Below the pieces are notes generated by a model, which was not told where the DNA came from, did no database searches, and worked only from the letters and a program-made list of their open reading frames with translations. DNA of 64,000 nt. It comes from Mucilaginibacter robiniae. GTDB lineage: Bacteria; Bacteroidota; Bacteroidia; Sphingobacteriales; Sphingobacteriaceae. This document shows, in pieces, positions 8,636-16,504 of the stretch. Where the stretch lies: NCBI RefSeq assembly GCF_012849215.1, contig NZ_CP051682.1:1364001-1428000 (forward strand). Direction: 5' to 3'. The position numbers and the translations under genes are program-made. How positions within the stretch are numbered: the stretch's first letter is position 1; each line of letters opens with the position of its first letter.

Positions 8636-9003
8636 AAAAATTCCCAAACCTGGCGCAGCGTGCCGCCTTGATCCTGGCAGCAGCTTCGGCGCTGCGCACT
8701 CCGCAAGCCACCGCGGCACCCCTGCCTGTTGCTAACCAGGAACTGGAGCCGGTGGTGGCCCGCCTGCGTAAACTTAAGCCGCGACTGGTTTTAAAATTCA
8801 GTCGTTATTTTGACGCCGGCCAGGCACGCTGCGTATCGCATAGTTCGCACAGTTCCCATAGCTCGCACGTGTCGCACAGCTCTCATGTATCCGGTCATTA
8901 CGGTGGCGGTGATGACAGCGGCATCGGTGGATTGGGTGCATTGGTAGTCGGCGGGGGCATCGTGTACGGCGCTTATCAACTTGGTAAAAGCAAACGAAAA
9001 TAA
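8632..9003 (+). CDS. hxsA: His-Xaa-Ser repeat precursor with Gly-rich C-terminus
   Basis: A 123-residue precursor. An N-terminal basic-hydrophobic stretch (residues 1-29, AALILAAASAL then ATAAP) looks like a signal peptide, suggesting export. LKPRLVLKF at 48-56 matches the pre-repeat motif of the other precursors. The His/Ser tract covers about 69-89 (SHSSHSSHSSHVSHSSH). A Gly-rich stretch with a hydrophobic segment (LGALVVGGGIVYGAY) and basic end follows, which could insert in a membrane. One Cys (C67) lies just before the tract. Start ATG 8632 overlaps hxsC by 4 bases; the next precursor begins 5 bases downstream. Confidence 0.8.
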   Translation: MKKFPNLAQRAALILAAASALRTPQATAAPLPVANQELEPVVARLRKLKPRLVLKFSRYFDAGQARCVSHSSHSSHSSHVSHSSHVSGHYGGGDDSGIGGLGALVVGGGIVYGAYQLGKSKRK

Positions 9004-9008
9004 AATGT

Positions 9009-9587
9009 ATGAAACTTCAACCCAACCCTAAAAAATTCAAAGCGCTATCGCTGGCCTTGGCCTCGATCGGACTGCTAAATAACCAGCGCGCTAAAGCCGT
9101 TGTTCCGGTTCATAACGCTATCGAAGATAACGATGCCCATATCGCTGTCAGTAAAAATCGCCTGAAACCGAAGCTGGTGCTCAAGTTGAACATGGCCGCC
9201 CCGGACGACAGTATGTTAATGATGCATACCTCACATTCGTCTCATGCATCCCACGCATCGCATGCTTCTCACGCCTCTTCTTCACCCAGTTATACACCGC
9301 CCGACCCGGTTTACCGCGCTCCATCGCCGGCACCACCTGTCAGACGCGTCTATTCGGGCTCCTCATTGACCACCATTGACACAGCACGTGTGCTGGTCAA
9401 AGGCATGATAGGTGATGACGTTAAACATATGCAGGAATTACTGAAAGCAAAAGGTTATGTGGTACCGGTAAGCGGCTATTTCGGCGAGCAGACCGAGGTA
9501 GCTGTCAAAAAGTTTCAGAAGGTCATGGATCTGCCACAAGACGGCAAAGCCGGCAGCACGACTTTATCATTCCTGTCACGTCCCTGA
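9009..9587 (+). CDS. hxsA: His-Xaa-Ser repeat precursor with peptidoglycan-binding domain
   Basis: A 192-residue long-form HxsA. Residues 1-30 are a signal-like leader ending AKA. LKPKLVLKL at 52-60 repeats the pre-tract motif. The His/Ser tract spans 75-90. A Pro-rich linker (95-112) leads to a peptidoglycan-binding domain of the PG_binding_1 type at about 125-190 (GDDVKHMQELLKAKGY...GYFG..T..AVKKFQ). The mature protein is probably anchored to the cell wall with the modified His/Ser region exposed in the periplasm. This domain layout is a known form of HxsA. The channel gene begins 2 bases after its stop. Confidence 0.85.
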   Translation: MKLQPNPKKFKALSLALASIGLLNNQRAKAVVPVHNAIEDNDAHIAVSKNRLKPKLVLKLNMAAPDDSMLMMHTSHSSHASHASHASHASSSPSYTPPDPVYRAPSPAPPVRRVYSGSSLTTIDTARVLVKGMIGDDVKHMQELLKAKGYVVPVSGYFGEQTEVAVKKFQKVMDLPQDGKAGSTTLSFLSRP

Positions 9588-9589
9588 TC

Positions 9590-10282
9590 ATGATCAGTAT
9601 TTCACCTATCGCTATCGCGAAAAAGAAGCGGAACAGTCCTTATCATCGTTTAAAGAGACAGGTGCATTTGCTGCTCGATCCTGGGGATGGTGGTACGGTT
9701 TGGGACCGGGTGGTGAATGGTTTCATTGTGACGCTGATCCTGCTGAATTTACTAGCGGTGTGCCTGGAGACGGTACAAAGTCTATATGTAAGTTATGGCC
9801 AATGGTTCCGGGATTTTGAATTGTTTTCTGTCCTACTATTCAGTATGGAATATCTGCTGCGTATCTGGTCGTGTACGACTATGCGGCGCTACCGGCATCC
9901 GGTCCGGGGAAGGTTACGCTATGTCACTTCGCCAGGGATGCTGGTGGACCTTGCAGCGATCCTACCGTTCTATTTGCCGCTGACCAGGCTGGATTTGCGG
10001 TCATTACGTTCGCTGCGGATAATCCGGTTCGTCAGATTTTTTAAACTGGCGCGTTTCCTGAATGCGTCCCGGGTCATCCGGCGGGTATTCGCATCTAAAA
10101 AGAACGAGCTGTTGATCAGCATGCTCATGGTGTTGACTTTGATCATCCTGGCGGCAAGCCTGATGTATTTTGTGGAACACGATGCGCAGCCGGATAAGTT
10201 CTCCAGTATCCCGGAAACGATGTGGTGGAGCGTGGCGGCAACCTGCTGTCCGCATTGTGGAAAGGAGATTCAGCATGTATAA
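9590..10282 (+). pseudogene. voltage-gated ion channel cut at the selectivity filter
   Basis: A 230-residue protein with the six-transmembrane cation-channel plan: S1 about 45-65, S2 70-92, S3 110-130, an Arg-rich S4 (LRSLRIIRFVRFFKLARF), S5 about 172-193 and a pore helix (SIPETMWWSVAAT). In an intact K+ channel the filter TVGYG and S6 come next; here the frame goes into CCPHCGKEIQHV and stops at 10282. So filter, S6 and any cytoplasmic domain are absent and the protein should not conduct. The join looks like a deletion or recombination with sequence that belonged upstream of the FtsK-like gene. It lies 2 bases after hxsA, so it may have been part of the Hxs operon. Confidence 0.75.
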
Positions 10283-11927
10283 TATCGATGAACTGATCGA
10301 ACAATTCGGTCAATACGACCCCAAACTTGATTTGTCAAGGTATATCTACCCGACGTTTGACCTGTTGTCAATGCCAGTTTCACAGCCTAAGCTGAACCCT
10401 GAAATATTAGAAGCTAATAAGCAGAAGATCGTTGATATATTAGCACACAATGATGTGCAACTGGAAAAGATCCGGGCGACCATCGGGCCGACTCTAACAC
10501 TTTATGAGATTACGCCTGCGCCGGGTAGCCGGGTCGCCAAGATCAAAGGTTTGCAATCAGATTTAGGCCTATACTTGGCAGCGCATGTCAAAGTTATTGG
10601 ACCGATTCCGGGCAGAGGCACGATGGGGATCGAAATCCCGCATGAACAAGCTGACGTTGTGGCTATGCGTAGCGTCTTAGCTACCGAAAAATTCCAGCAA
10701 ACCAGCATGGACTTACCAATAGCCCTGGGTAAAACGATGGATAATGCGGTCTATTTGGCTGATCTGGCTGCTTTACCTCATTTGCTGGTGGCCGGGGCAA
10801 CGGGTCAGGGTAAATCAGTTTTCCTGAACACATTGATTGCTTCCTTACTGTATAAAAAGCACCCTGCCGAGTTAAAATTGGTGTTGATCGATATCAATCA
10901 ACTGGAATTCAGCCCTTACCGCAAGATCGCACGGCATTTTCTCGCCGCCTTACCCGACCAGGCCAATCCCATTATTTCGGAAGTTGCTCAAGCTGTTGAC
11001 ACACTTAATAGTCTGTGTATCGAACTCGACCAGCGCTATGACCTATTGAAAGCTGCCAGCGTACGGAACATTCAGGAATACAATCGTAAATTCATTAACC
11101 GAAAACTTAACCCGAACGATGGACACCGCTACCTGCCCTATATCGTTACCGTCATCGATGAGTTTGCTGATCTGCTGACAGCAGAAGTACCCATCAACCG
11201 CCTGGCCCAATTGGGGCGACCAGCCGGTATCCACCTGGTCATCGCCACCCAACGACCGTCGGTCAAGATCATTACCGGCAGCATTAAAGCGAACTTCAGT
11301 TCACGTGTGGCGTTCCGTGTGGCCTCCAATATCGATTCCCGCATCATCATCGACGCCAGCGGCGCCGAACTATTGAACGGCCAAGGTGCTATGCTCTTGG
11401 GAACCGGTACCGAAATCGTTCACCTGCAAGGCGCCTTGATCGAAACCGCCGAGATCGAACGCCTCTGTGATTTCATCGGCCATCAGCGCGGTTATGCCGG
11501 CCCGCTACTTTTACCCGAGTACAATACTGAACCAGCGCCACTGCTTTTTGACCCAAACGACCGTGACCCCTTTTTTGAAGACGCTGCCCGGCTGATTGTC
11601 CTGCACCAGCAAGGTTCGACCTCCCTGATCCAACGCAAACTCAAATTAGGCTACAACCGCGCCGGTCACATCATCGATCAACTCGAAGCCGCCGGCATCG
11701 TTGGACCTTTTGAAGGCAGCAAAGCGCGCGATGTGTTGTTCGCTGATGAATATTCACTCGAACAGTTCCTGAGCGGTTCAGCACCTGAACCCGAAATAAT
11801 TCAGCCAACTATGGTCCCCGAACCCATCGCCGAAAAACCGGCAACTACCGTTCCAACGGTCATTATCCCGGAACCAGAGCCCAAGCCGAAAGGTTTTTGG
11901 GCGAGATTGTTCAACAAAAATTATTAG
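10275..11927 (+). CDS. soluble FtsK/SpoIIIE-type DNA translocase
   Basis: A 550-residue motor protein without transmembrane segments. Residues 40-150 match the alpha region of FtsK (NPEILEANKQKIVDILAHNDVQ..). The RecA-like core has Walker A GATGQGKS at 174-181 and Walker B IVTVIDEFADL. After it comes a gamma-like winged helix (about 430-490, LIQRKLKLGYNRAGHIIDQLEAAGIVG), the part that reads oriented sequences in FtsK. A Pro/Glu-rich tail ends in GFWARLFNKNY. ATG 10275 is chosen because a strong AAAGGAG (10261-10267) lies 7 bases before it; an upstream in-frame ATG at 10170 is within the channel. Lacking membrane anchor, it is more likely an island or conjugative-element translocase than the cell-division FtsK. 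Confidence 0.85.
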   Translation: MYNIDELIEQFGQYDPKLDLSRYIYPTFDLLSMPVSQPKLNPEILEANKQKIVDILAHNDVQLEKIRATIGPTLTLYEITPAPGSRVAKIKGLQSDLGLYLAAHVKVIGPIPGRGTMGIEIPHEQADVVAMRSVLATEKFQQTSMDLPIALGKTMDNAVYLADLAALPHLLVAGATGQGKSVFLNTLIASLLYKKHPAELKLVLIDINQLEFSPYRKIARHFLAALPDQANPIISEVAQAVDTLNSLCIELDQRYDLLKAASVRNIQEYNRKFINRKLNPNDGHRYLPYIVTVIDEFADLLTAEVPINRLAQLGRPAGIHLVIATQRPSVKIITGSIKANFSSRVAFRVASNIDSRIIIDASGAELLNGQGAMLLGTGTEIVHLQGALIETAEIERLCDFIGHQRGYAGPLLLPEYNTEPAPLLFDPNDRDPFFEDAARLIVLHQQGSTSLIQRKLKLGYNRAGHIIDQLEAAGIVGPFEGSKARDVLFADEYSLEQFLSGSAPEPEIIQPTMVPEPIAEKPATTVPTVIIPEPEPKPKGFWARLFNKNY

Positions 11928-11967
11928 TGCGCAAATAGATTGCGTACCAAGTCCGTTCTTTTGAAGC

Positions 11968-13002
11968 ATGAATGATCTTGGAAAGAATTTAAGTAAAGTC
12001 GTCGCCGTAACGCAAGAAGTAGAAGCTTCTTTCCGCTTCATTGAAACCGGTTTACTTAATTTACGGTCGACCAAATTTATCGGTGCGAATAACCATGTTA
12101 CCTTGCAATTGCTCGCCGCTGGTTTCGAGCGTTTATTAAAGATCCTGTTACTACTCAAACATAAACATCTCCACGGGGAGTTCCCGGAACAGGTCAAAGC
12201 TCATCGATATTTTAGCAAATACCGTAATGGGCATGGCATCGAGGAATTGTTGAAAGAACTGCTGACTTATGCGGATGAGGTACCACTGATGAACAGTGTC
12301 CCTATGGTCGCCGACGACTTGGCTTACCTCAAAAACGACCCGGCTTTCCATAGCTTGCTGGATATCTTGACCGAATTCGCGGTCGCTCAACGCTATTTCT
12401 ATATTGACACCATCGTTCTGGACAACTTCAATCCGGCGGTTAACCCTTTCGAACTTTTTTCCGATTTTATTTACGATTTTAATCAAGGCGTGGACACTTC
12501 CGGCCTAAGTTACGAACAAGAAGATCAGCGCGCGATCAAAGCAGCTATTATTTGTATCGAAAAAGGCGTCCGGGCCATCTCGCGATTTTTTACCCATGGC
12601 CTCGATAGCTTAGGTCGTCAGTATTACGGAGATTTCTCCAGTTTTATTCTGCTAAAGGAAGAAGACCTGGGCAGTCTGAAATACACGGAACCCAGCGTTT
12701 CCGCGGCTGATAGTTATTTACCAATTCCCAAATTATCGTTGGCCTACTTGAAATTAGTTACTACAGCACGCTCGCAAATCATTTGTGCGAGCGATCACCC
12801 AGACTGGCCATTTACAGTATCAACGATCAAAGTATATTTCGCCAAACCCATGTTTTACTTTGCCGAAATCGGCAATGCGGTATTCGCGCTTACCGGAGCG
12901 ACCAGCAGCCATTATCAAGTTCCGACGTATTTTAAAAGTCCGCATCTTAAACCCAAGGGCTATGCGCTTTTCCTTTTGGAAACTGCCCAAAAGCTTAGTT
13001 AA
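11968..13002 (+). CDS. helical protein, HEPN-like N-terminal region, first of a TIR-linked gene set
   Basis: A 344-residue protein I do not recognise. The N-terminal 110 residues are predicted helical and resemble HEPN-type proteins (LQLLAAGFERLLKILLLL, then KYRNGHGIEELLKEL, close to the GHxLExLL pattern of some HEPN families). A strict RNxxxxH RNase motif is not visible, so nuclease activity is not claimed. The C-terminal half is mixed alpha/beta with no motif I can name. A TIR protein begins 22 bases after its stop and a third gene 1 base after that, so the three probably form one operon. Context next to mcrBC suggests a defence role (inference). Confidence 0.6.
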   Translation: MNDLGKNLSKVVAVTQEVEASFRFIETGLLNLRSTKFIGANNHVTLQLLAAGFERLLKILLLLKHKHLHGEFPEQVKAHRYFSKYRNGHGIEELLKELLTYADEVPLMNSVPMVADDLAYLKNDPAFHSLLDILTEFAVAQRYFYIDTIVLDNFNPAVNPFELFSDFIYDFNQGVDTSGLSYEQEDQRAIKAAIICIEKGVRAISRFFTHGLDSLGRQYYGDFSSFILLKEEDLGSLKYTEPSVSAADSYLPIPKLSLAYLKLVTTARSQIICASDHPDWPFTVSTIKVYFAKPMFYFAEIGNAVFALTGATSSHYQVPTYFKSPHLKPKGYALFLLETAQKLS

Positions 13003-13024
13003 ATTTACCGGATAATTAAATCCT

Positions 13025-13903
13025 ATGCTCCATTTCAACGGCACATTTATTGGCGACAAAACGGTCTGGGAACTCTGCCGGTTCGATGATAGTTATAAAG
13101 ATGACGGTGTGATGATCACTTTTCATTCCCCATACCAACTATCTGATCGTGAAGCCATCAACTACCTGAAGACCCATTTGCCGGAACAGGAGCAACGTTG
13201 GTTAACGTTTAACGCTAAGAAATGGACGCTAAATCTGGATGTTTTTAAAGCCTATTTTCAGGATGAATTGATCGGTATGCTCAAGGAGGACGAGCCGCCT
13301 GAGCCACGTGAGAATGTGATCTTTCTAGACCTGAGTATTCCAAGCAAGCTTACGATCGACCTTTTTAAAGGCGAATTGGATCTCGTTCCGGAGGTCAGTC
13401 AATGGGATGTTTTCAAAGAAACGAAGACTTCGGTCAACTTTATTTTTACCTACGACCAATTAATGGAAAACCAACCTAAACGTATTTTTTTGAGCCATAA
13501 ATCGGCCGACAAACCGCTTGTAAGAGCCTATCGCGACATCCTTAAAACGTTAAGCTTTGAACCCTGGATGGACGAAGACGATATGAAAGCCGGTGACAAA
13601 TTGCACCGCAGTATCGCCCAGGGATTTAAAGATTCCTGCGCAGCGATCTTCTTCATCACCGGCAATTACATCGACGAAAAGTATTTGGCGACCGAAGTTG
13701 ATTATGCGATGACAGAACACTACGATAAAGGGGATCGCTTTCGAATCATTGTCCTAGTGATCGCCGAGCCGGGAGAAACCACGCAAGTGCCGCAATTGTT
13801 GCAACAATTCGTCTACAAACATCCGAAATCCCAATTTGAAGGGTTGACAGAAATCCTCCGTGCGCTCCCTATAAAAATTGAATTCATTAACTATACTTCC
13901 TAA
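13025..13903 (+). CDS. TIR-domain protein
   Basis: A 292-residue protein in two parts. Residues 1-145 are a unique N-terminal region without known motif. Residues 152-275 are a TIR domain: KRIFLSHKSADK at the start (beta-A and box 1), a WMDEDDMKAGD loop, FFITGNYI, then YLATEVDYAM where E224 is placed like the catalytic glutamate of TIR NADases. TIR proteins of this kind in phage defence split NAD+ or make cyclic ADP-ribose signals. A partner sensor is expected; the genes on either side, 11968 and 13905, are the candidates. The small gaps (22 and 1 base) support one operon. Confidence 0.8.
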   Translation: MLHFNGTFIGDKTVWELCRFDDSYKDDGVMITFHSPYQLSDREAINYLKTHLPEQEQRWLTFNAKKWTLNLDVFKAYFQDELIGMLKEDEPPEPRENVIFLDLSIPSKLTIDLFKGELDLVPEVSQWDVFKETKTSVNFIFTYDQLMENQPKRIFLSHKSADKPLVRAYRDILKTLSFEPWMDEDDMKAGDKLHRSIAQGFKDSCAAIFFITGNYIDEKYLATEVDYAMTEHYDKGDRFRIIVLVIAEPGETTQVPQLLQQFVYKHPKSQFEGLTEILRALPIKIEFINYTS

Positions 13904-13904
13904 C

Positions 13905-14471
13905 ATGAACTTTCAAGAATTTACTGACGACTGGGAAAGCAAAGCCGCGAACATCGAAGCCGACCTGCTGCACGGCCAAAACCTGGACGAGCATTATCTG
14001 ACGGTGGAGTCAATGTTGTCTAAACTGAGAACGATGAGCCAAGCTGCCGAGTGGCTGGAGGAAACAGATCTTACACGCTGGCAGGTATTGGGTTTCCAAA
14101 TGCACGAACTACGCAATGCCTTGTTTGGTAAAATTGAAATGTTCAACCCCAATATCATCCAGCAATTACGGGCCTTATCAAAGGGGACGATCAAAGCGGC
14201 AGCGCTTTATGATGTCACCTTGACCAATCATAATACGGTCAGTGAAACGGCCTATTTGGAAGGATTGAGACAACAGTTCAATATTCTTGATGCTTTTATA
14301 ACAGCCGACAAAACTTTGATCGTTTTATTTTCTGATTACCAGCCGGACACTATCGCTATGACCGCTACCGCATTTGGACGCGGCGTGGCAAACGCAGGTT
14401 TGAACATCAAAAAAATCCTGTTTTATGGCGCGCCCATATTTGAGCAGCCCCTGAATTACCCCAGTTCGTAA
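13905..14471 (+). CDS. unknown protein, third gene of the TIR set
   Basis: A 188-residue soluble protein with no recognised domain. The first 100 residues are helical and acidic (MNFQEFTDDWESKAANIEADL; LRTMSQAAEWLEET). The second half has short hydrophobic strands (LIVLFSDYQP, IKKILFYGAPIF) that could be a small alpha/beta fold. ATG 13905 starts 1 base after the TIR stop; an in-frame ATG at 13878 would overlap the TIR gene and is less likely. Its end overlaps by 16 bases the restored 3' end of the convergent DUF2971 gene. Function unknown; presence in the operon suggests a role with the TIR protein. Confidence 0.6.
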   Translation: MNFQEFTDDWESKAANIEADLLHGQNLDEHYLTVESMLSKLRTMSQAAEWLEETDLTRWQVLGFQMHELRNALFGKIEMFNPNIIQQLRALSKGTIKAAALYDVTLTNHNTVSETAYLEGLRQQFNILDAFITADKTLIVLFSDYQPDTIAMTATAFGRGVANAGLNIKKILFYGAPIFEQPLNYPSS

Positions 14472-15269
14472 AAAAGCTGGCGTTTAACATAGTTGATCTT
14501 CATCAAATACAAGGGCACATTCAACGTATTAGCCTGAGCACGAAGTACGTCAAGTTGTTCTCCTGTGCATAATGCCCCCGGCATACAATACTGCCACGGG
14601 CGGCATTTTCAGCAATTGAGAATTTGCATTTTTCTGCAAAAGGTCATAATAGATCAATCGCCACTCCCGCTCATAACTCCAATCCTTATCCTTAAATAAT
14701 AAGGGATAATGATCCGATGCCGGTTCATCGCCCAATTTTGGATTAATAGTGGAAGAAATGACAGGCTCGTAGAAGACAGGGAAGATATGTTTAGCGTTCG
14801 CAGCCTCGCTGAAGTCATAAGCTGCACAATACCTGGTGTGATTTACACCATAGTGCGCCCACATCACACTACTGTCAATCCGCTCAGAAAAACAGCAAAT
14901 ATGCACATCTTTCCCACGAAGGTTCCTATTGACTCCATGGATCATTATCTCCGCGATATCGTCAATCTGAAAAGCCTCTTTAAGCATTGTTATGACGTCA
15001 TCGGGGTCACCCCATTCACCATCCCCAGCTGATTCGCGGAGCGCCTTATCGATATCACGTTTAACATTGGTGACACAACCATCAAAAACATCATTGAAAT
15101 CCAACGGCAAACTCATCCACTCATGGCCACTTGCCAAGTTATCCAAGTTATGTTCACTAAAACTGCGGTAACGATACAACATCGATGGCAAATTAACCGC
15201 TTTCAATTCAAAAGCTTGCCCTGTGTCTCGGCTTAGCAAGAGTCTTAAAAATTCCAGCTTCCATTTCAT
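14456..15269 (-). pseudogene. DUF2971 protein, frameshifted in a run of five C (G on coding strand)
   Basis: Coding-strand reading from ATG 15269 gives a DUF2971 protein: MLYRYRSFSEHNLDNL, LPLDFNDVFDG, ICCFSERIDSSVMWAHYG, and WSYEREWRLIYYD are all typical. The frame stops at 14550 after VLYAGGIMHRRTT. If one base of the run at 14575-14579 is removed, the frame continues as ALCTGEQLDVLRAQANTLNV to a stop at 14456, which matches the usual C-terminus of the family. So the gene is either inactivated, phase-variable, or misread in sequencing. ATG 15269 overlaps the mcrC stop by 4 bases, making this the third gene of the mcrBC operon. DUF2971 proteins occur near defence genes but have no settled function. 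Confidence 0.75.
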
Positions 15270-16504
15270 AGTCGAGGCAAGCAAATTCCTTGACGATAAA
15301 AACTTTCAAATTGTTTTATAGGATCATCTAGTAAGGAGCTGCGTTCAAGCTCAGGACTAGCTTCCGGATCAGGATAAATGATCAGACAAGGCAAAACCAT
15401 TTTAGACCATTCTGTTTTAGGTAGCTTTAACTGGGCCAGGAGACCACGGTCTCTGGCATAAGCACTTAACTGACGAACGTCCTCTATTTCATACCGTTTT
15501 TCGCCATAAAGGTATCGGTATTTGGCATCAATGATCATTTCTTCACCCTGACTGGTGCGCAGGAAGTCAAGATAACCGAATTTCCCATCAGCTTGGAAAA
15601 TGACCTCTTGCGAGCCAATGACTTTCTGCAGCTGCCCCAACACGTAGAGTTCAAATAGCTTGGACATATCAATCCAGAATGGAGGCATGTCGGTGTAAGT
15701 ATCTGACTGTAGTGCGTTGAGCTGATAGCCGAAGCGCTTTAGTAACAGCCTTGCCGAAGCGATCGCATCGCCGTATTCTGCATAAAAGGGATTAGGCCGG
15801 TAATGTTCGATCTCATTCATCTCAACATCCGTACCCACTCTTGCAAATGCGGGCTGTAAAAACCGGAGTTTTGCACCTAACGAAAGGATATCCGCGGGAA
15901 ATAATTGTGCATAACGCTGAACAAATTGCAAAGTTTTATTCAAGATCCGGTTCGGTGCGGTGTCTATGCCAAACTCCTGATACTTACACCACGTTTGCAG
16001 ATAATTATTGCGGTAATGATTGCGCTTGATCGTGTCCGCCACTAATACCCGGCCTTTGACTTTTGCGGTCTTGTTTTCCGTTCGGCTGTAATAACCTTTT
16101 TGTAAACTCTTGCGAACAACCCGCTCGGTCGCGCGCAAAAATTGAACGATCAGTAATGGTGTCAATAAATCATCCTGTTGCAGAATGCGGATAGTTTGTT
16201 GCTGAAAGCGGATGTCGAACAGGTCTTGGCTGTGCACATTGATCAAGGGGTGGTGCAGACAGACAGAAAGCATTTTTAAATAATCAAGCCGCTTGCCTGC
16301 CTCGCGTTTAGGTCCGACATATAAGGGTTTATCTAAAGGTGATAATGTATCCAGGCCTATAAAATAACCGGTGTGTATTACTTCCGCTTTGAAGTCGATA
16401 TGCTCGATAAGTTTGGTATTGCCATGTTTTTCGAGCAATAACAATTCCTCAGTGGTCATGGACACCTTGCTATGTTCAGCCGTATAGATCAATTTTTCAG
16501 ACAT
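15266..16504 (-). CDS. mcrC: McrC-type nuclease subunit of a modification-dependent restriction system
   Basis: A 412-residue McrC protein. The N-terminal half is the beta-rich/helical McrC region that docks on McrB and stimulates its GTPase. The C-terminal PD-(D/E)xK nuclease is seen as YLDFL (D313) and MIIDAKYRYL (D326, K328). With McrB it cuts DNA that carries modified cytosine or similar bases. The start overlaps the end of mcrB by 8 bases and its stop overlaps the DUF2971 gene by 4 bases, so all three are co-translated. Full length for the family. Confidence 0.92.
   Translation of the reverse strand: MSEKLIYTAEHSKVSMTTEELLLLEKHGNTKLIEHIDFKAEVIHTGYFIGLDTLSPLDKPLYVGPKREAGKRLDYLKMLSVCLHHPLINVHSQDLFDIRFQQQTIRILQQDDLLTPLLIVQFLRATERVVRKSLQKGYYSRTENKTAKVKGRVLVADTIKRNHYRNNYLQTWCKYQEFGIDTAPNRILNKTLQFVQRYAQLFPADILSLGAKLRFLQPAFARVGTDVEMNEIEHYRPNPFYAEYGDAIASARLLLKRFGYQLNALQSDTYTDMPPFWIDMSKLFELYVLGQLQKVIGSQEVIFQADGKFGYLDFLRTSQGEEMIIDAKYRYLYGEKRYEIEDVRQLSAYARDRGLLAQLKLPKTEWSKMVLPCLIIYPDPEASPELERSSLLDDPIKQFESFYRQGICLPRL

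Noticed and set aside
8830..8900. Short tandem DNA repeats of about 9 bases here and at 5060-5120 and 9230-9280, resembling a repeat array
   Set aside because: They are in-frame codons for His/Ser repeats in hxsA genes, not CRISPR; there are no spacers or cas genes.
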